A stretch of 64,000 nt of DNA. Origin: Albibacterium bauzanense (GTDB lineage: Bacteria; Bacteroidota; Bacteroidia; Sphingobacteriales; Sphingobacteriaceae). This document shows, one piece after another, positions 8,499-15,830 of this stretch. Where the stretch lies: positions 62,001 through 126,000 of the forward strand of contig NZ_SMGO01000001.1 in NCBI RefSeq assembly GCF_004339765.1. Reading direction: 5' to 3'. The position numbers and the translations under genes were made by a program. Each line of letters opens with the position of its first letter. The stretch's first letter is position 1. Below the pieces are notes generated by a model, which was not told the origin of the DNA, searched no databases, and saw only the letters and a program-made list of their open reading frames with translations.

Positions 8499-9998
8499 AT
8501 GGACCTGACACACAGCGAATATTCAGTATTCTTAAAAGACTTTGAAGAGACATTAGATCACTTATTTCATGAAAAAGAAGATATAAATAAGTTAAGCTTA
8601 GAAAGAGGTCTACCACCTGCAGTAATGAGTGAAATTATGTCTAAAGTGCCACTTTCAGTTGCAATTCCAAAGCAATATGGTGGACGAGGAAGTATTGTAA
8701 AAGAATGCTTAGGAGTTTTGTCAGCTGCTTCATACGAGTCATTATCGCTTTCTTTAACTTTCGGAATCAATATCGCATTGTTCCTGGAACCTGTTTCTAA
8801 ATATGCAAACGAAAGTATCAGGCAGGAAATATTCGACCGCTTTTTAAAGAATCAGAACATGGGAGGGCTTATGATCACCGAGCCCGATTACGGCAGCGAT
8901 GCCTTAAACATGAAGACCCTTAATAAAGAAGTTGAAAACGGTTATAAAATTAAGGGAACAAAACATTGGCAAGGACTAACCGGATTGGCTAATTACTGGA
9001 TCATTGCATCCAGAAAAGAACTTGATAACGGTGAGCTTGCAAGAGATATCGATTTCTTCATATCGGATGAGTCTGTTCCTAAACAAAAAATAATAGTAGA
9101 AGAACTGTATGATAATGCAGGGCTTTATATGATACCTTACGGTTTGAATAAGCTGGATATAGAGGTACCCAAAAATCATAAACTAGAACCTGAAACTACA
9201 GGCATTAAAATGATGCTTGACATCTTACATAGAAGCAGACTGCAATTTCCAGGAATGGGAATGGGCTTTATCAAACGTATGATGGATGAAGCAATCTCTC
9301 ATTGTAGAAATAGAATTGTTGGAGCCGGTAACCTACTTGCAATTGACCAGGTACAATACCAATTAACCAGAATCCAATCTGCATTTACCATCTGCTCTGC
9401 AATGTGTGCTCACAGTAGTGATATGAGTGGGATTGAACATAACCTGGCTACAGAGGGTTTAGAAGCTAATAGCATGAAAGCCGTAGTAACCGATTTGATG
9501 CAAGAATCATCTCAACTATTAGTTCAGCTATCAGGAGCTAATGGCTATAGAACAACGCACATTGGTGGTAGAGGGATTATGGATAGCAGACCTTTCCAAA
9601 TCTTTGAAGGGTCAAATGAAATGCTATATTCTCAAATCGCCGACATGATTACCCGGGCGATGAAAAAGCAAAAGCAATTGCATTTGTTTGATTTCCTGAA
9701 AGATTTTAAACTTACATCAGAGGCTTGTTTGCACTTTAAGAAAGATTTAAGCTTTACATTAAATAGTATTATCTCACAACGTAAACTTGTCGACTTAGGT
9801 AAAATCCTTTCAAGAATAGTATGTATTGGCTATGTTCTTGAATTACAAGCAAAAGGTTTCAGAACAGATCTGGTTGAGAACTGCATAACGTCTGTTAAAC
9901 AAGAGGTTTCAGCCTTGTTTAGTTCATTCCATTTCGATAGCGTGACTACTGTTGTTGAAGATTATTCAGAGAATAGCTTGTGGCTTAAATTTGTTTAA
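8499..9998 (+). CDS. Acyl-CoA dehydrogenase family protein
   Basis: Flavin-dependent dehydrogenase of the acyl-CoA dehydrogenase superfamily, 499 aa, longer than the classic roughly 380 aa because of N- and C-terminal additions. Seen: the middle-domain motif GGLMITEPDYGSDA (about residues 126-139) and KGTKHWQGL, which contact FAD and substrate, and the C-terminal helical-domain motif LSGANGYR followed by FQIFEGSNEMLY, the usual second family signature. The last 110 residues form an extra helical region. It has no acyl-CoA pathway partners nearby (no enoyl hydratase or ETF), so substrate chain type is unknown; a non-fatty-acid substrate is possible. It ends at a hairpin shared with the convergent GLPGLI gene. 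Confidence 0.88.
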   Translation: MDLTHSEYSVFLKDFEETLDHLFHEKEDINKLSLERGLPPAVMSEIMSKVPLSVAIPKQYGGRGSIVKECLGVLSAASYESLSLSLTFGINIALFLEPVSKYANESIRQEIFDRFLKNQNMGGLMITEPDYGSDALNMKTLNKEVENGYKIKGTKHWQGLTGLANYWIIASRKELDNGELARDIDFFISDESVPKQKIIVEELYDNAGLYMIPYGLNKLDIEVPKNHKLEPETTGIKMMLDILHRSRLQFPGMGMGFIKRMMDEAISHCRNRIVGAGNLLAIDQVQYQLTRIQSAFTICSAMCAHSSDMSGIEHNLATEGLEANSMKAVVTDLMQESSQLLVQLSGANGYRTTHIGGRGIMDSRPFQIFEGSNEMLYSQIADMITRAMKKQKQLHLFDFLKDFKLTSEACLHFKKDLSFTLNSIISQRKLVDLGKILSRIVCIGYVLELQAKGFRTDLVENCITSVKQEVSALFSSFHFDSVTTVVEDYSENSLWLKFV

Positions 9999-10021
9999 GC
10001 ATCGGCAATAATTTCAGTGTT

Positions 10022-10048
10022 TAGAGCTACCTTAGAACGGTAGCTCTA
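10022..10048. terminator. Bidirectional hairpin between acyl-CoA dehydrogenase and GLPGLI genes
   Basis: Ten-base arms TAGAGCTACC and GGTAGCTCTA around a 7-nt loop. The stem overlaps the last codons of the minus-strand GLPGLI gene. No strong U-tract on either side, so efficiency is uncertain. Confidence 0.55.
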
Positions 10049-10862
10049 TCCAGTTACTATGTTTCCTAAAATATTCATTGCTATTCCTTTGCATCTCAGC
10101 ACGACCTGCCATAATTCTTAAGCCATACATTTCTCTTATTTGTAGGCTGTTTTCTGTAAAATATTTCTTGTTTGCAAGAAACTCCTTCTTGGTAGTAAGC
10201 ACCGGTTGTTTATCTTTTTTGAAATTTATTGTAATGGACTTAGAAATAATCTCAAGCCTTGTTAATTCAAAATTCCAAAAATTATTGCTATCATTTATTT
10301 TAATAATTAAACCCGGCAAACCTGAAAATTTATAGGGACCATCTGAGATGGGTATATCAGTTGTAAACCAGGCAACCCATTTCCTGTTTGCGAAATTCAA
10401 TTCAGCTTTTTGACATAAAAGCTTATTGATCGTTACTGTATCTTCTTTAATTTCCCATTGAAAAGCCGTCTTATCTTCAATATAATAAAAATGATTAGGG
10501 CCCTTAAAGCCATTCTCAAGAACGTCGAATGTTGTAACCACACTATTTTGTTTTAATATTTGATAATGGAAAATAGTATAAGGATTACTCATTATGTCAC
10601 TATTTTCATTGAGTGTTTCCTGAAGTTCAAGTGAGTCAATAATCCTTTTATTTACAGATTCAAATAATGATATGGAGTCATTGAACAACAATTCCATATA
10701 CTCTTCTTTGATAGAACCTTTATCCGTACTATCAGGTTGATAGGTCATTTTATAGATTGCCTGTTTATCAAAATTAAAACTTTGCTGCTCTTGAGCAAAT
10801 GCTGCAATATTGAAAAGAAATCCGGATAATAATCCGAACATTAGTATGGTTTTCATAAGCAT
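10032..10862 (-). CDS. GLPGLI family secreted protein
   Basis: Bacteroidota-specific protein of the GLPGLI family, 276 aa, with a signal peptide (hydrophobic residues about 5-20, then AFAQEQQ). The family block is plain at GPYKFSGLPGLIIKI (about residues 182-196), preceded by WVAWFTTDIPIS. Molecular function of the family is not established; members usually sit beside TonB-dependent barrels, as here, where the barrel gene lies 60 bases upstream on the same strand. It is probably periplasmic or surface-associated and works with that barrel. An alternative start two codons in (10856) is equally likely. The gene ends within a hairpin. Confidence 0.9.
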   Translation of the reverse strand: MLMKTILMFGLLSGFLFNIAAFAQEQQSFNFDKQAIYKMTYQPDSTDKGSIKEEYMELLFNDSISLFESVNKRIIDSLELQETLNENSDIMSNPYTIFHYQILKQNSVVTTFDVLENGFKGPNHFYYIEDKTAFQWEIKEDTVTINKLLCQKAELNFANRKWVAWFTTDIPISDGPYKFSGLPGLIIKINDSNNFWNFELTRLEIISKSITINFKKDKQPVLTTKKEFLANKKYFTENSLQIREMYGLRIMAGRAEMQRNSNEYFRKHSNWIELPF

Positions 10863-10922
10863 TTAATTAACTGGTCTGATTTTCTAATCTAATTCTGTAC
10901 TTATAGTCTTATTTAATTTGTA

Positions 10923-13568
10923 CTAAAATCTAAAGTGGGTTGAAACTATAATTTGTCTCGGTCGAAGGTCAAAGTAGGTTTCTATTAACTGATAGTCGTT
11001 TGAGAACTGTTGCGTATAGCGTTCATTATTTAATAAATTTTGTCCCGCAATTTCGATGTCTGTTTTCCATTTTTCAATCCGATAGCGATAAGCTATGTCT
11101 AAGAAATACTGATTCTTCAATCCTGGAATATTTGTTCGATAGTATGCATTATTAATGGTCAAACTATGTCGTTCTCCAGGGTAGACCATAATATTAAGAA
11201 AATGATTGTTTGACCGTATACTGTTTCTTGTATCATTCAGGAACTTACTTTCCGAGTATGTAAAAGTGGTACTATACTCAAATCCTATGGCATCCCATTT
11301 ATTGTTTATGATTTCCAGATTACCTCCATATAAATTGAACTTTTGTCTGCCCATGACATCGTTCAACAAGTAATCCGACTCTCCATAGGATAAATTACCG
11401 TTCAGTTTAAAAGTCGTTCTGATTGACCTAAAGAACTTGGATAGCTCTATTGCCAGCTTATGACTGAAGTTATTGCTTTCACGATCTTCAATACTTGTTA
11501 TAGTTCGTCCAGACTGGTCCAATTGACTACGAAAAATATAATCGCGTTTTCCATGCGTATATTGATAAGAAGTACCGGCAAAATAGGCCTTCAGCACATT
11601 CCTGTAATCATAACGGATGCCGGTACTTAAACTTTTATTGCCTAATAAACGGGTTTCATAGCGCTGTATGCTTCGGTAATTATTGACGATATAAGAATTA
11701 TAAAAGTTATCTAAACCACTGTATCTGACTGTATGATTTCCATTTAAGCTGATTTCGTTATAATTGTCAAGCGTATATTGCAGATTTGCAGATGGGTTAA
11801 AGCTGTTCTTGTTTGCCCAATCTAAGGTTTTAACCTTTTGTTGGTTGGCATTGAACAGAGAAAGTGCAAAAGGCAGGTTGAACGACAATTTTAATTTGCT
11901 CGTTTCATATTGAATGTCCATCCCGATCTCTGTTTTTAATTCTTGAAACTGTAAATCATTTACATAATCATCCCCAAGGATATTTTCATTTCCTTGATCA
12001 AAAGTGTGAATCGTTGATGCCATATTATTATTCTGATAGTTTATAGCAAAGCGAGGCGAAAGAGTAAAGTTCTTTATCCTGCGTACAAAGGAGAGATTGT
12101 TCCTTGTGCTAAAAATTCGGTAGTCAACTTGTTGCCGCAGCTGATCATAAGGATTTCCATTATTCAGGATGTCCTCCAACTGACCAGGATTTATTGTAAG
12201 TGTTTGAGGTGTTCGGTTCCATTCAATGCTTGAACTGATATTGACCAGCTGTTTTCCCAGAAAACGTGCCAGAGAAAGGTTGTTCATCAAGCTTTGGTCG
12301 TCGTAATGCTTTTTTTGATTAATGGTCTCCTCTTTGTTAAAGAGTAAATTTCCATGGTCATTATTCCAGCGTTTATGAAACTTCAGACTGTTGCGCAAGT
12401 AGATTGTCTTTTCATTTTTCTCAATCAATAATCCACCAGCAAGATCATTAATCCGGTATTTATTATTTACCGATTCACTTAATAGTATAGATTGATCAGG
12501 AGCGAAAACTTCAGTCAATGTATAACCAGATCGTTTTCTGTAGTCGTTATAATAGGAAATACTGCCCTTCAGCTCCAGTCCGTTTTCCAGTTTCTGTAAA
12601 ATATTGGTTGAGGCAAGAAAGAGACGATTATCCAACCATTTACTTTCCGCAAAATTTGGACTGCTTACTTCTTGAATAGTTAAGAAAGAGGGGCCAGAAG
12701 TATGATTTTCTTGTCGAAAGAACGTACCTCCTGTATAGAATGCCCTAAGACCCCTGCTAGCATCAAACCCAGTGTTATTAGTCTGAAATGAATTGAGCAT
12801 CTGAAAAGTCTTACCGAATGTCATGGGCGTAAGGTTGACATCCCAGAGGGCAGGAGAGAGTCCGACGCCCAGTTTGCCTGTACCTGTTGTCGTGAGCTTT
12901 TTGAGCTCCAGGTTTAGGGAAGCCCTGTCAGAGAAAACCAGTGAATCAAGAATCTTAATAGGCTGATCATTTTCTATAATCTGAACCCTACTGACAGCTT
13001 CAACAGGCATGTTATTATTAATGATACCATATTGACCTTCCATGAGATCCAATTTATTGACCATGTATTTCTGTATCGGCTGTCCCTGATATAATATTTC
13101 ACCATCCTTCATTTCAATTCCGGGCAGTTTTTTAATTATATCAGCTATTACACGATCCTGTTTGGAAGTGAAGGCATCCACATTGTAATTAATGGTATCT
13201 TGTTTTTTAAATATCGGAATGTTCCCTATATTAACCACTTCAAGTTCCCGGCTCTCTTGGTGTAATATATAGGTATAATTACCAGATCTATTAGGAATGA
13301 TGATCGACTTCCTGGCATAGGATAAGTGATTTAAGTCTAACTGTAGACTGTCCAGATCTTTACCATTTTTTACTTCAAGACTGAATGAGCCATCTTGTTC
13401 ACTTCTGGCAAATCCGAGTATGGCTGCCTTGCCGACACCTTTGTAAGATATGTTGACATTTTCAATACCTTTTTGCTGAGCATCGATGATCTTTCCAGAA
13501 ATAATATTCTGTGCAACTCCCAGAAAAGGAGATAAAAGCAAGACGATTATGAGTATGGATCTGGCCAT
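10923..13568 (-). CDS. TonB-dependent-receptor-like outer-membrane barrel with carboxypeptidase-regulatory-like N-domain
   Basis: Large outer-membrane protein, about 881 aa from the ATG at 13568. Order: signal peptide (to about residue 20, GVAQNIISGKI), a carboxypeptidase-regulatory-like beta-sandwich (IIDAQQKGIENVNISYKG), a plug-like part (DRVIADIIKKLPGIEMKDG) and a long beta-barrel ending in STHFRF with the C-terminal Phe typical of barrels. The plug resembles TonB receptors, but a TonB box was not recognised. It transcribes into a GLPGLI gene. The frame can be opened at TTG 13574, but that TTG is the end of a perfect -7 element, so ATG 13568 is preferred, which makes the message practically leaderless. 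A tandem palindrome overlaps the promoter. Confidence 0.85.
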   Translation of the reverse strand: MARSILIIVLLLSPFLGVAQNIISGKIIDAQQKGIENVNISYKGVGKAAILGFARSEQDGSFSLEVKNGKDLDSLQLDLNHLSYARKSIIIPNRSGNYTYILHQESRELEVVNIGNIPIFKKQDTINYNVDAFTSKQDRVIADIIKKLPGIEMKDGEILYQGQPIQKYMVNKLDLMEGQYGIINNNMPVEAVSRVQIIENDQPIKILDSLVFSDRASLNLELKKLTTTGTGKLGVGLSPALWDVNLTPMTFGKTFQMLNSFQTNNTGFDASRGLRAFYTGGTFFRQENHTSGPSFLTIQEVSSPNFAESKWLDNRLFLASTNILQKLENGLELKGSISYYNDYRKRSGYTLTEVFAPDQSILLSESVNNKYRINDLAGGLLIEKNEKTIYLRNSLKFHKRWNNDHGNLLFNKEETINQKKHYDDQSLMNNLSLARFLGKQLVNISSSIEWNRTPQTLTINPGQLEDILNNGNPYDQLRQQVDYRIFSTRNNLSFVRRIKNFTLSPRFAINYQNNNMASTIHTFDQGNENILGDDYVNDLQFQELKTEIGMDIQYETSKLKLSFNLPFALSLFNANQQKVKTLDWANKNSFNPSANLQYTLDNYNEISLNGNHTVRYSGLDNFYNSYIVNNYRSIQRYETRLLGNKSLSTGIRYDYRNVLKAYFAGTSYQYTHGKRDYIFRSQLDQSGRTITSIEDRESNNFSHKLAIELSKFFRSIRTTFKLNGNLSYGESDYLLNDVMGRQKFNLYGGNLEIINNKWDAIGFEYSTTFTYSESKFLNDTRNSIRSNNHFLNIMVYPGERHSLTINNAYYRTNIPGLKNQYFLDIAYRYRIEKWKTDIEIAGQNLLNNERYTQQFSNDYQLIETYFDLRPRQIIVSTHFRF

Positions 13569-13571
13569 AAC

Positions 13572-13616
13572 CAAATGTACTACTAAATATTTAGTTATCG
13601 AACTATTTATTTAGTT
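13572..13616 (-). promoter_or_regulatory. Promoter with tandem palindromic operator (barrel/GLPGLI operon)
   Basis: On the minus strand a -7 element TACATTTG occupies 13572-13579, only three bases before the ATG. Directly upstream is a perfect 14-bp palindrome ACTAAATATTTAGT (13582-13595). Exactly 20 bases further is a second copy, ACTATTTATTTAGT (13602-13615), differing at two positions. Two dimer sites two helical turns apart, the first between -7 and -33, is the layout of a repressor-controlled promoter. Binding protein is inferred, not shown; the BlaI homologue in this window is a candidate. Confidence 0.65.
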
Positions 13617-13662
13617 TATTTAAATTCCTTTATTTCTATATATTCCGATATACATAAGAATG

Positions 13663-13695
13663 TTGCTTAATTTGCAGCTTGATGTGTTATCTTTG
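13663..13695 (+). promoter_or_regulatory. Promoter of the lipoate-protein ligase gene
   Basis: TATCTTTG at 13688-13695 with a TTG at 13663-13665, 22 bases apart (slightly long). It gives a leader of about 27 nt. Confidence 0.5.
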
Positions 13696-13726
13696 ATAGA
13701 TACATCTCTATTTACGGATATAAAGC

Positions 13727-14710
13727 ATGCGGTTTATTGATAATAAGGGTATAACAGATCCAGCGATTAATCTGGCGATGGAAGAATATGTCCTTCATCA
13801 TGCACCTGTTAATGAAAGCTATTTCTTATTCTATATTAATTCACCATCTATTATTGTCGGTAAGAATCAGAACGCTTTAGAAGAATTTAATAGATCTTAT
13901 GTAAATGAAAAGGACATTCAGGTAGTCAGACGCCTTTCGGGCGGAGGGACAGTATACCATGACCTGGGTAATCTTAATTTTAGTTTTATTACGAGCTATG
14001 ACGGTAAGAACTTTCACAATTACAGCAAGTTTGTTCAACCCATTGTAGAAACTCTTAATAAAATAGGTGTACCTGCCGAACTAAACAGCAGGAATGATAT
14101 ATTCGTAAATGGTAGAAAGATCTCGGGCAACGCTCAATTTGCTCAGAAGGGAAGAATGCTTTCACATGGTACCCTGCTCTTGAATGCAAACCTGGATAAA
14201 ATAGTCAATTCACTTAGTGTGAGTGATGCCAACATTCATTCCAAAAGTATTAAATCAGTGCGATCTAAAGTTGCAAACATCAATGAGTTTCTATCCGAAC
14301 CACTTAATATGGATGAATTTAAAGAAATCATTCTAGAAGCTATTTTTGAAGGTAGAGAACATATTGATGAATATTTGTTAAAAGAAGAAGATTGGCAATT
14401 GATTCATCAAATCAGCCAGGAAAAATACAAGCAATGGGAGTGGAACTTTGGCAGATCTCCTAAATTTTCTATTATTAAATCCAGCCGTTTTCCTATGGGA
14501 GGTATTGAAGTGAAGTTAATTATAGAGCATGGTCTGATTGTACAAGCAGCTATTATCGGCGATTTTCTGGAAGATGTTGCTCATATTGAAAATTCACTGA
14601 TAGGAGCAACCTATCATTCACAAGGTATCCAGAATGCATTAAAAGAAATTGATGTTCAATTGTATTCCGGACAGGTATCTAAGGAGTCTTTTATAAGACT
14701 ATTAAATTAG
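13727..14710 (+). CDS. lplA: Lipoate-protein ligase
   Basis: ATP-dependent ligase that attaches free lipoate to lipoyl domains of 2-oxoacid dehydrogenases and glycine cleavage H protein; cytoplasmic. At 327 aa it matches bacterial LplA with the C-terminal accessory domain. Seen: the biotin/lipoate ligase fold with the lipoate-binding RRLSGGGTVYHDLGNLNFS (about residues 73-91), the GRKISGNAQ loop carrying the catalytic lysine (about 129-137) and an HGTLL strand. Monocistronic, with its own promoter and a strong hairpin after the stop. No lipoate synthase or LipB nearby. Confidence 0.93.
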   Translation: MRFIDNKGITDPAINLAMEEYVLHHAPVNESYFLFYINSPSIIVGKNQNALEEFNRSYVNEKDIQVVRRLSGGGTVYHDLGNLNFSFITSYDGKNFHNYSKFVQPIVETLNKIGVPAELNSRNDIFVNGRKISGNAQFAQKGRMLSHGTLLLNANLDKIVNSLSVSDANIHSKSIKSVRSKVANINEFLSEPLNMDEFKEIILEAIFEGREHIDEYLLKEEDWQLIHQISQEKYKQWEWNFGRSPKFSIIKSSRFPMGGIEVKLIIEHGLIVQAAIIGDFLEDVAHIENSLIGATYHSQGIQNALKEIDVQLYSGQVSKESFIRLLN

Positions 14711-14742
14711 TTCATTAACATACAAGCTTAATACGATAATGA

Positions 14743-14792
14743 ATAAAGGGTTAATTTTTAGATTTTATTAACCTAAAAAACTAACCCTTTAT
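14743..14792. terminator. Bidirectional terminator between lplA and the SIMPL gene
   Basis: Outer arms ATAAAGGGTTA (14743-14753) and TAACCCTTTAT (14782-14792) are perfect complements; inside, TTTTTAG (14755-14761) can pair with CTAAAAA (14773-14779), making one long bulged hairpin between convergent genes. Confidence 0.75.
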
Positions 14793-14814
14793 CATATTAT
14801 ATTAGAGTTCTTTC

Positions 14815-15507
14815 TTATTGCAATAAGAAAGCAACACTAACCCTTGCTGTTACTTCAATATCGCCATTAGCGATAGGCTCTTGTCCGCTTTCAGCCATAT
14901 CTGCTGATTTGTAAGCCATCATCATCGGCTGTCTTGGATAGCTGTTAGAAGATGTATTATCGTTGATGCTGTAGGCAGCACCGATATTTTGTCCGATTGC
15001 TTTAGCAAGAATAGTAGCTTTTGCTTTCGCATCAAGCATCGCATGTGAACGCGCTTCGTTCTGAATCTCTTCAATCTTAGACGATTTGAACTGTACATTC
15101 TGGATGTTATTGACTCCCAGATCAATTAAACCACTCAGCAAGGTCGCTGTTTTATCTAAGTCTTTCAAATCGAAAGTAATGGATTGTTGGGCACTGAACA
15201 TCGGAATTGGTTTTCCATCTTTAACATATTCATTGTAAGGATTTACATTTACACGTGTTGTGCGGATATCTTTTTCTGGTATCCCTTGAGCTTTTAAATA
15301 GGAAATTGCCTTAGATACAATTGCATCATTAGTTTTTTTAGCTTCCTGTAAATCTTTATGATTGGTTGAAACCATAAAATTAATGTCTGCTTCATCTGGC
15401 TTTACCATAATAATATATTCCCCATTTACATTTACAAGTGATTTCTCTTGTGCAAATGCAAAATTAACGGCTACCAACATGCTAAGTATTAAGATTGCTT
15501 TCTTCAT
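14815..15507 (-). CDS. SIMPL domain-containing protein (DUF541)
   Basis: Secreted SIMPL-domain protein, 230 aa. A clear signal peptide (KKAILILSMLVAVNFAFA, then QEKSLV) is followed by one SIMPL domain covering nearly the whole mature protein (VNGEYIIMVKPDEADINF at its start, VTARVSVAFLL at its end). Relatives include the E. coli oxidative-stress protein YggE and Brucella BP26; they are periplasmic or outer-membrane, and BP26 assembles into ring-shaped oligomers, but the biochemical role is unclear. Single gene with terminator downstream. The upstream spacer holds an unusual repeat cluster. Confidence 0.9.
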   Translation of the reverse strand: MKKAILILSMLVAVNFAFAQEKSLVNVNGEYIIMVKPDEADINFMVSTNHKDLQEAKKTNDAIVSKAISYLKAQGIPEKDIRTTRVNVNPYNEYVKDGKPIPMFSAQQSITFDLKDLDKTATLLSGLIDLGVNNIQNVQFKSSKIEEIQNEARSHAMLDAKAKATILAKAIGQNIGAAYSINDNTSSNSYPRQPMMMAYKSADMAESGQEPIANGDIEVTARVSVAFLLQ

Positions 15508-15830
15508 TTCTGTTGTTTTTTGTTCTGTATTTTATTTTACGATTATGTGATTTAATACAAGAACTGTGCCCGATACAAATTCGCTACACCTTCAAGATTT
15601 ATTTTAAACAAATAGTATTCAAAGATGAATCAAACAAGGCTCAAACAGGAGTTGAACAGGGTAAATATGACTGTTCTGCCCCTGTTTGGTCCCTGTTTGA
15701 CCCCTGTTTAACCCTTGCTTGAATAAAACGAAATAAAAGTGAAATTTAATTCTTTTTGAAGTCAAGTATTCTGGCCAACTAGTTTTAAGATTGGGAATTG
15801 AGAAGTGAAAATTAATTGAGGGGAGGTCTA
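15508..15830. other. Intergenic region (323 bp) with repeat cluster
   Basis: Spacer between the LTA-synthase-like gene (ending at 15831) and the SIMPL gene start at 15507, both minus strand. The middle holds a patterned repeat element (separate entry, 15631-15720); the rest is AT-rich with no gene or clear promoter. The left 120 bases should contain the SIMPL promoter, where only a weak TTG-N19-TAAAATAA arrangement was found. Confidence 0.5.
15631..15720. repeat. 11-bp-period CCTGTTT repeats forming a large hairpin
   Basis: Left side: AAACAGG at 15643-15649 and GAACAGG at 15654-15660. Right side: CCTGTTT at 15681-15687, 15692-15698 and 15703-15709, always 11 bases apart. The two sides are complementary: TCAAACAGG (15641-15649) pairs perfectly with CCTGTTTGA (15692-15700) and CAAGG (15635-15639) with CCTTG (15713-15717), around a loop of roughly 20 nt. 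It is GC-richer than its AT-rich surroundings. Origin and role unknown. Confidence 0.7.

Noticed and set aside
10022-10048. Hairpin as a regulatory site of the acyl-CoA dehydrogenase gene
   Set aside because: It lies after the stop and overlaps the end of a convergent gene, so a terminator is the simpler reading.
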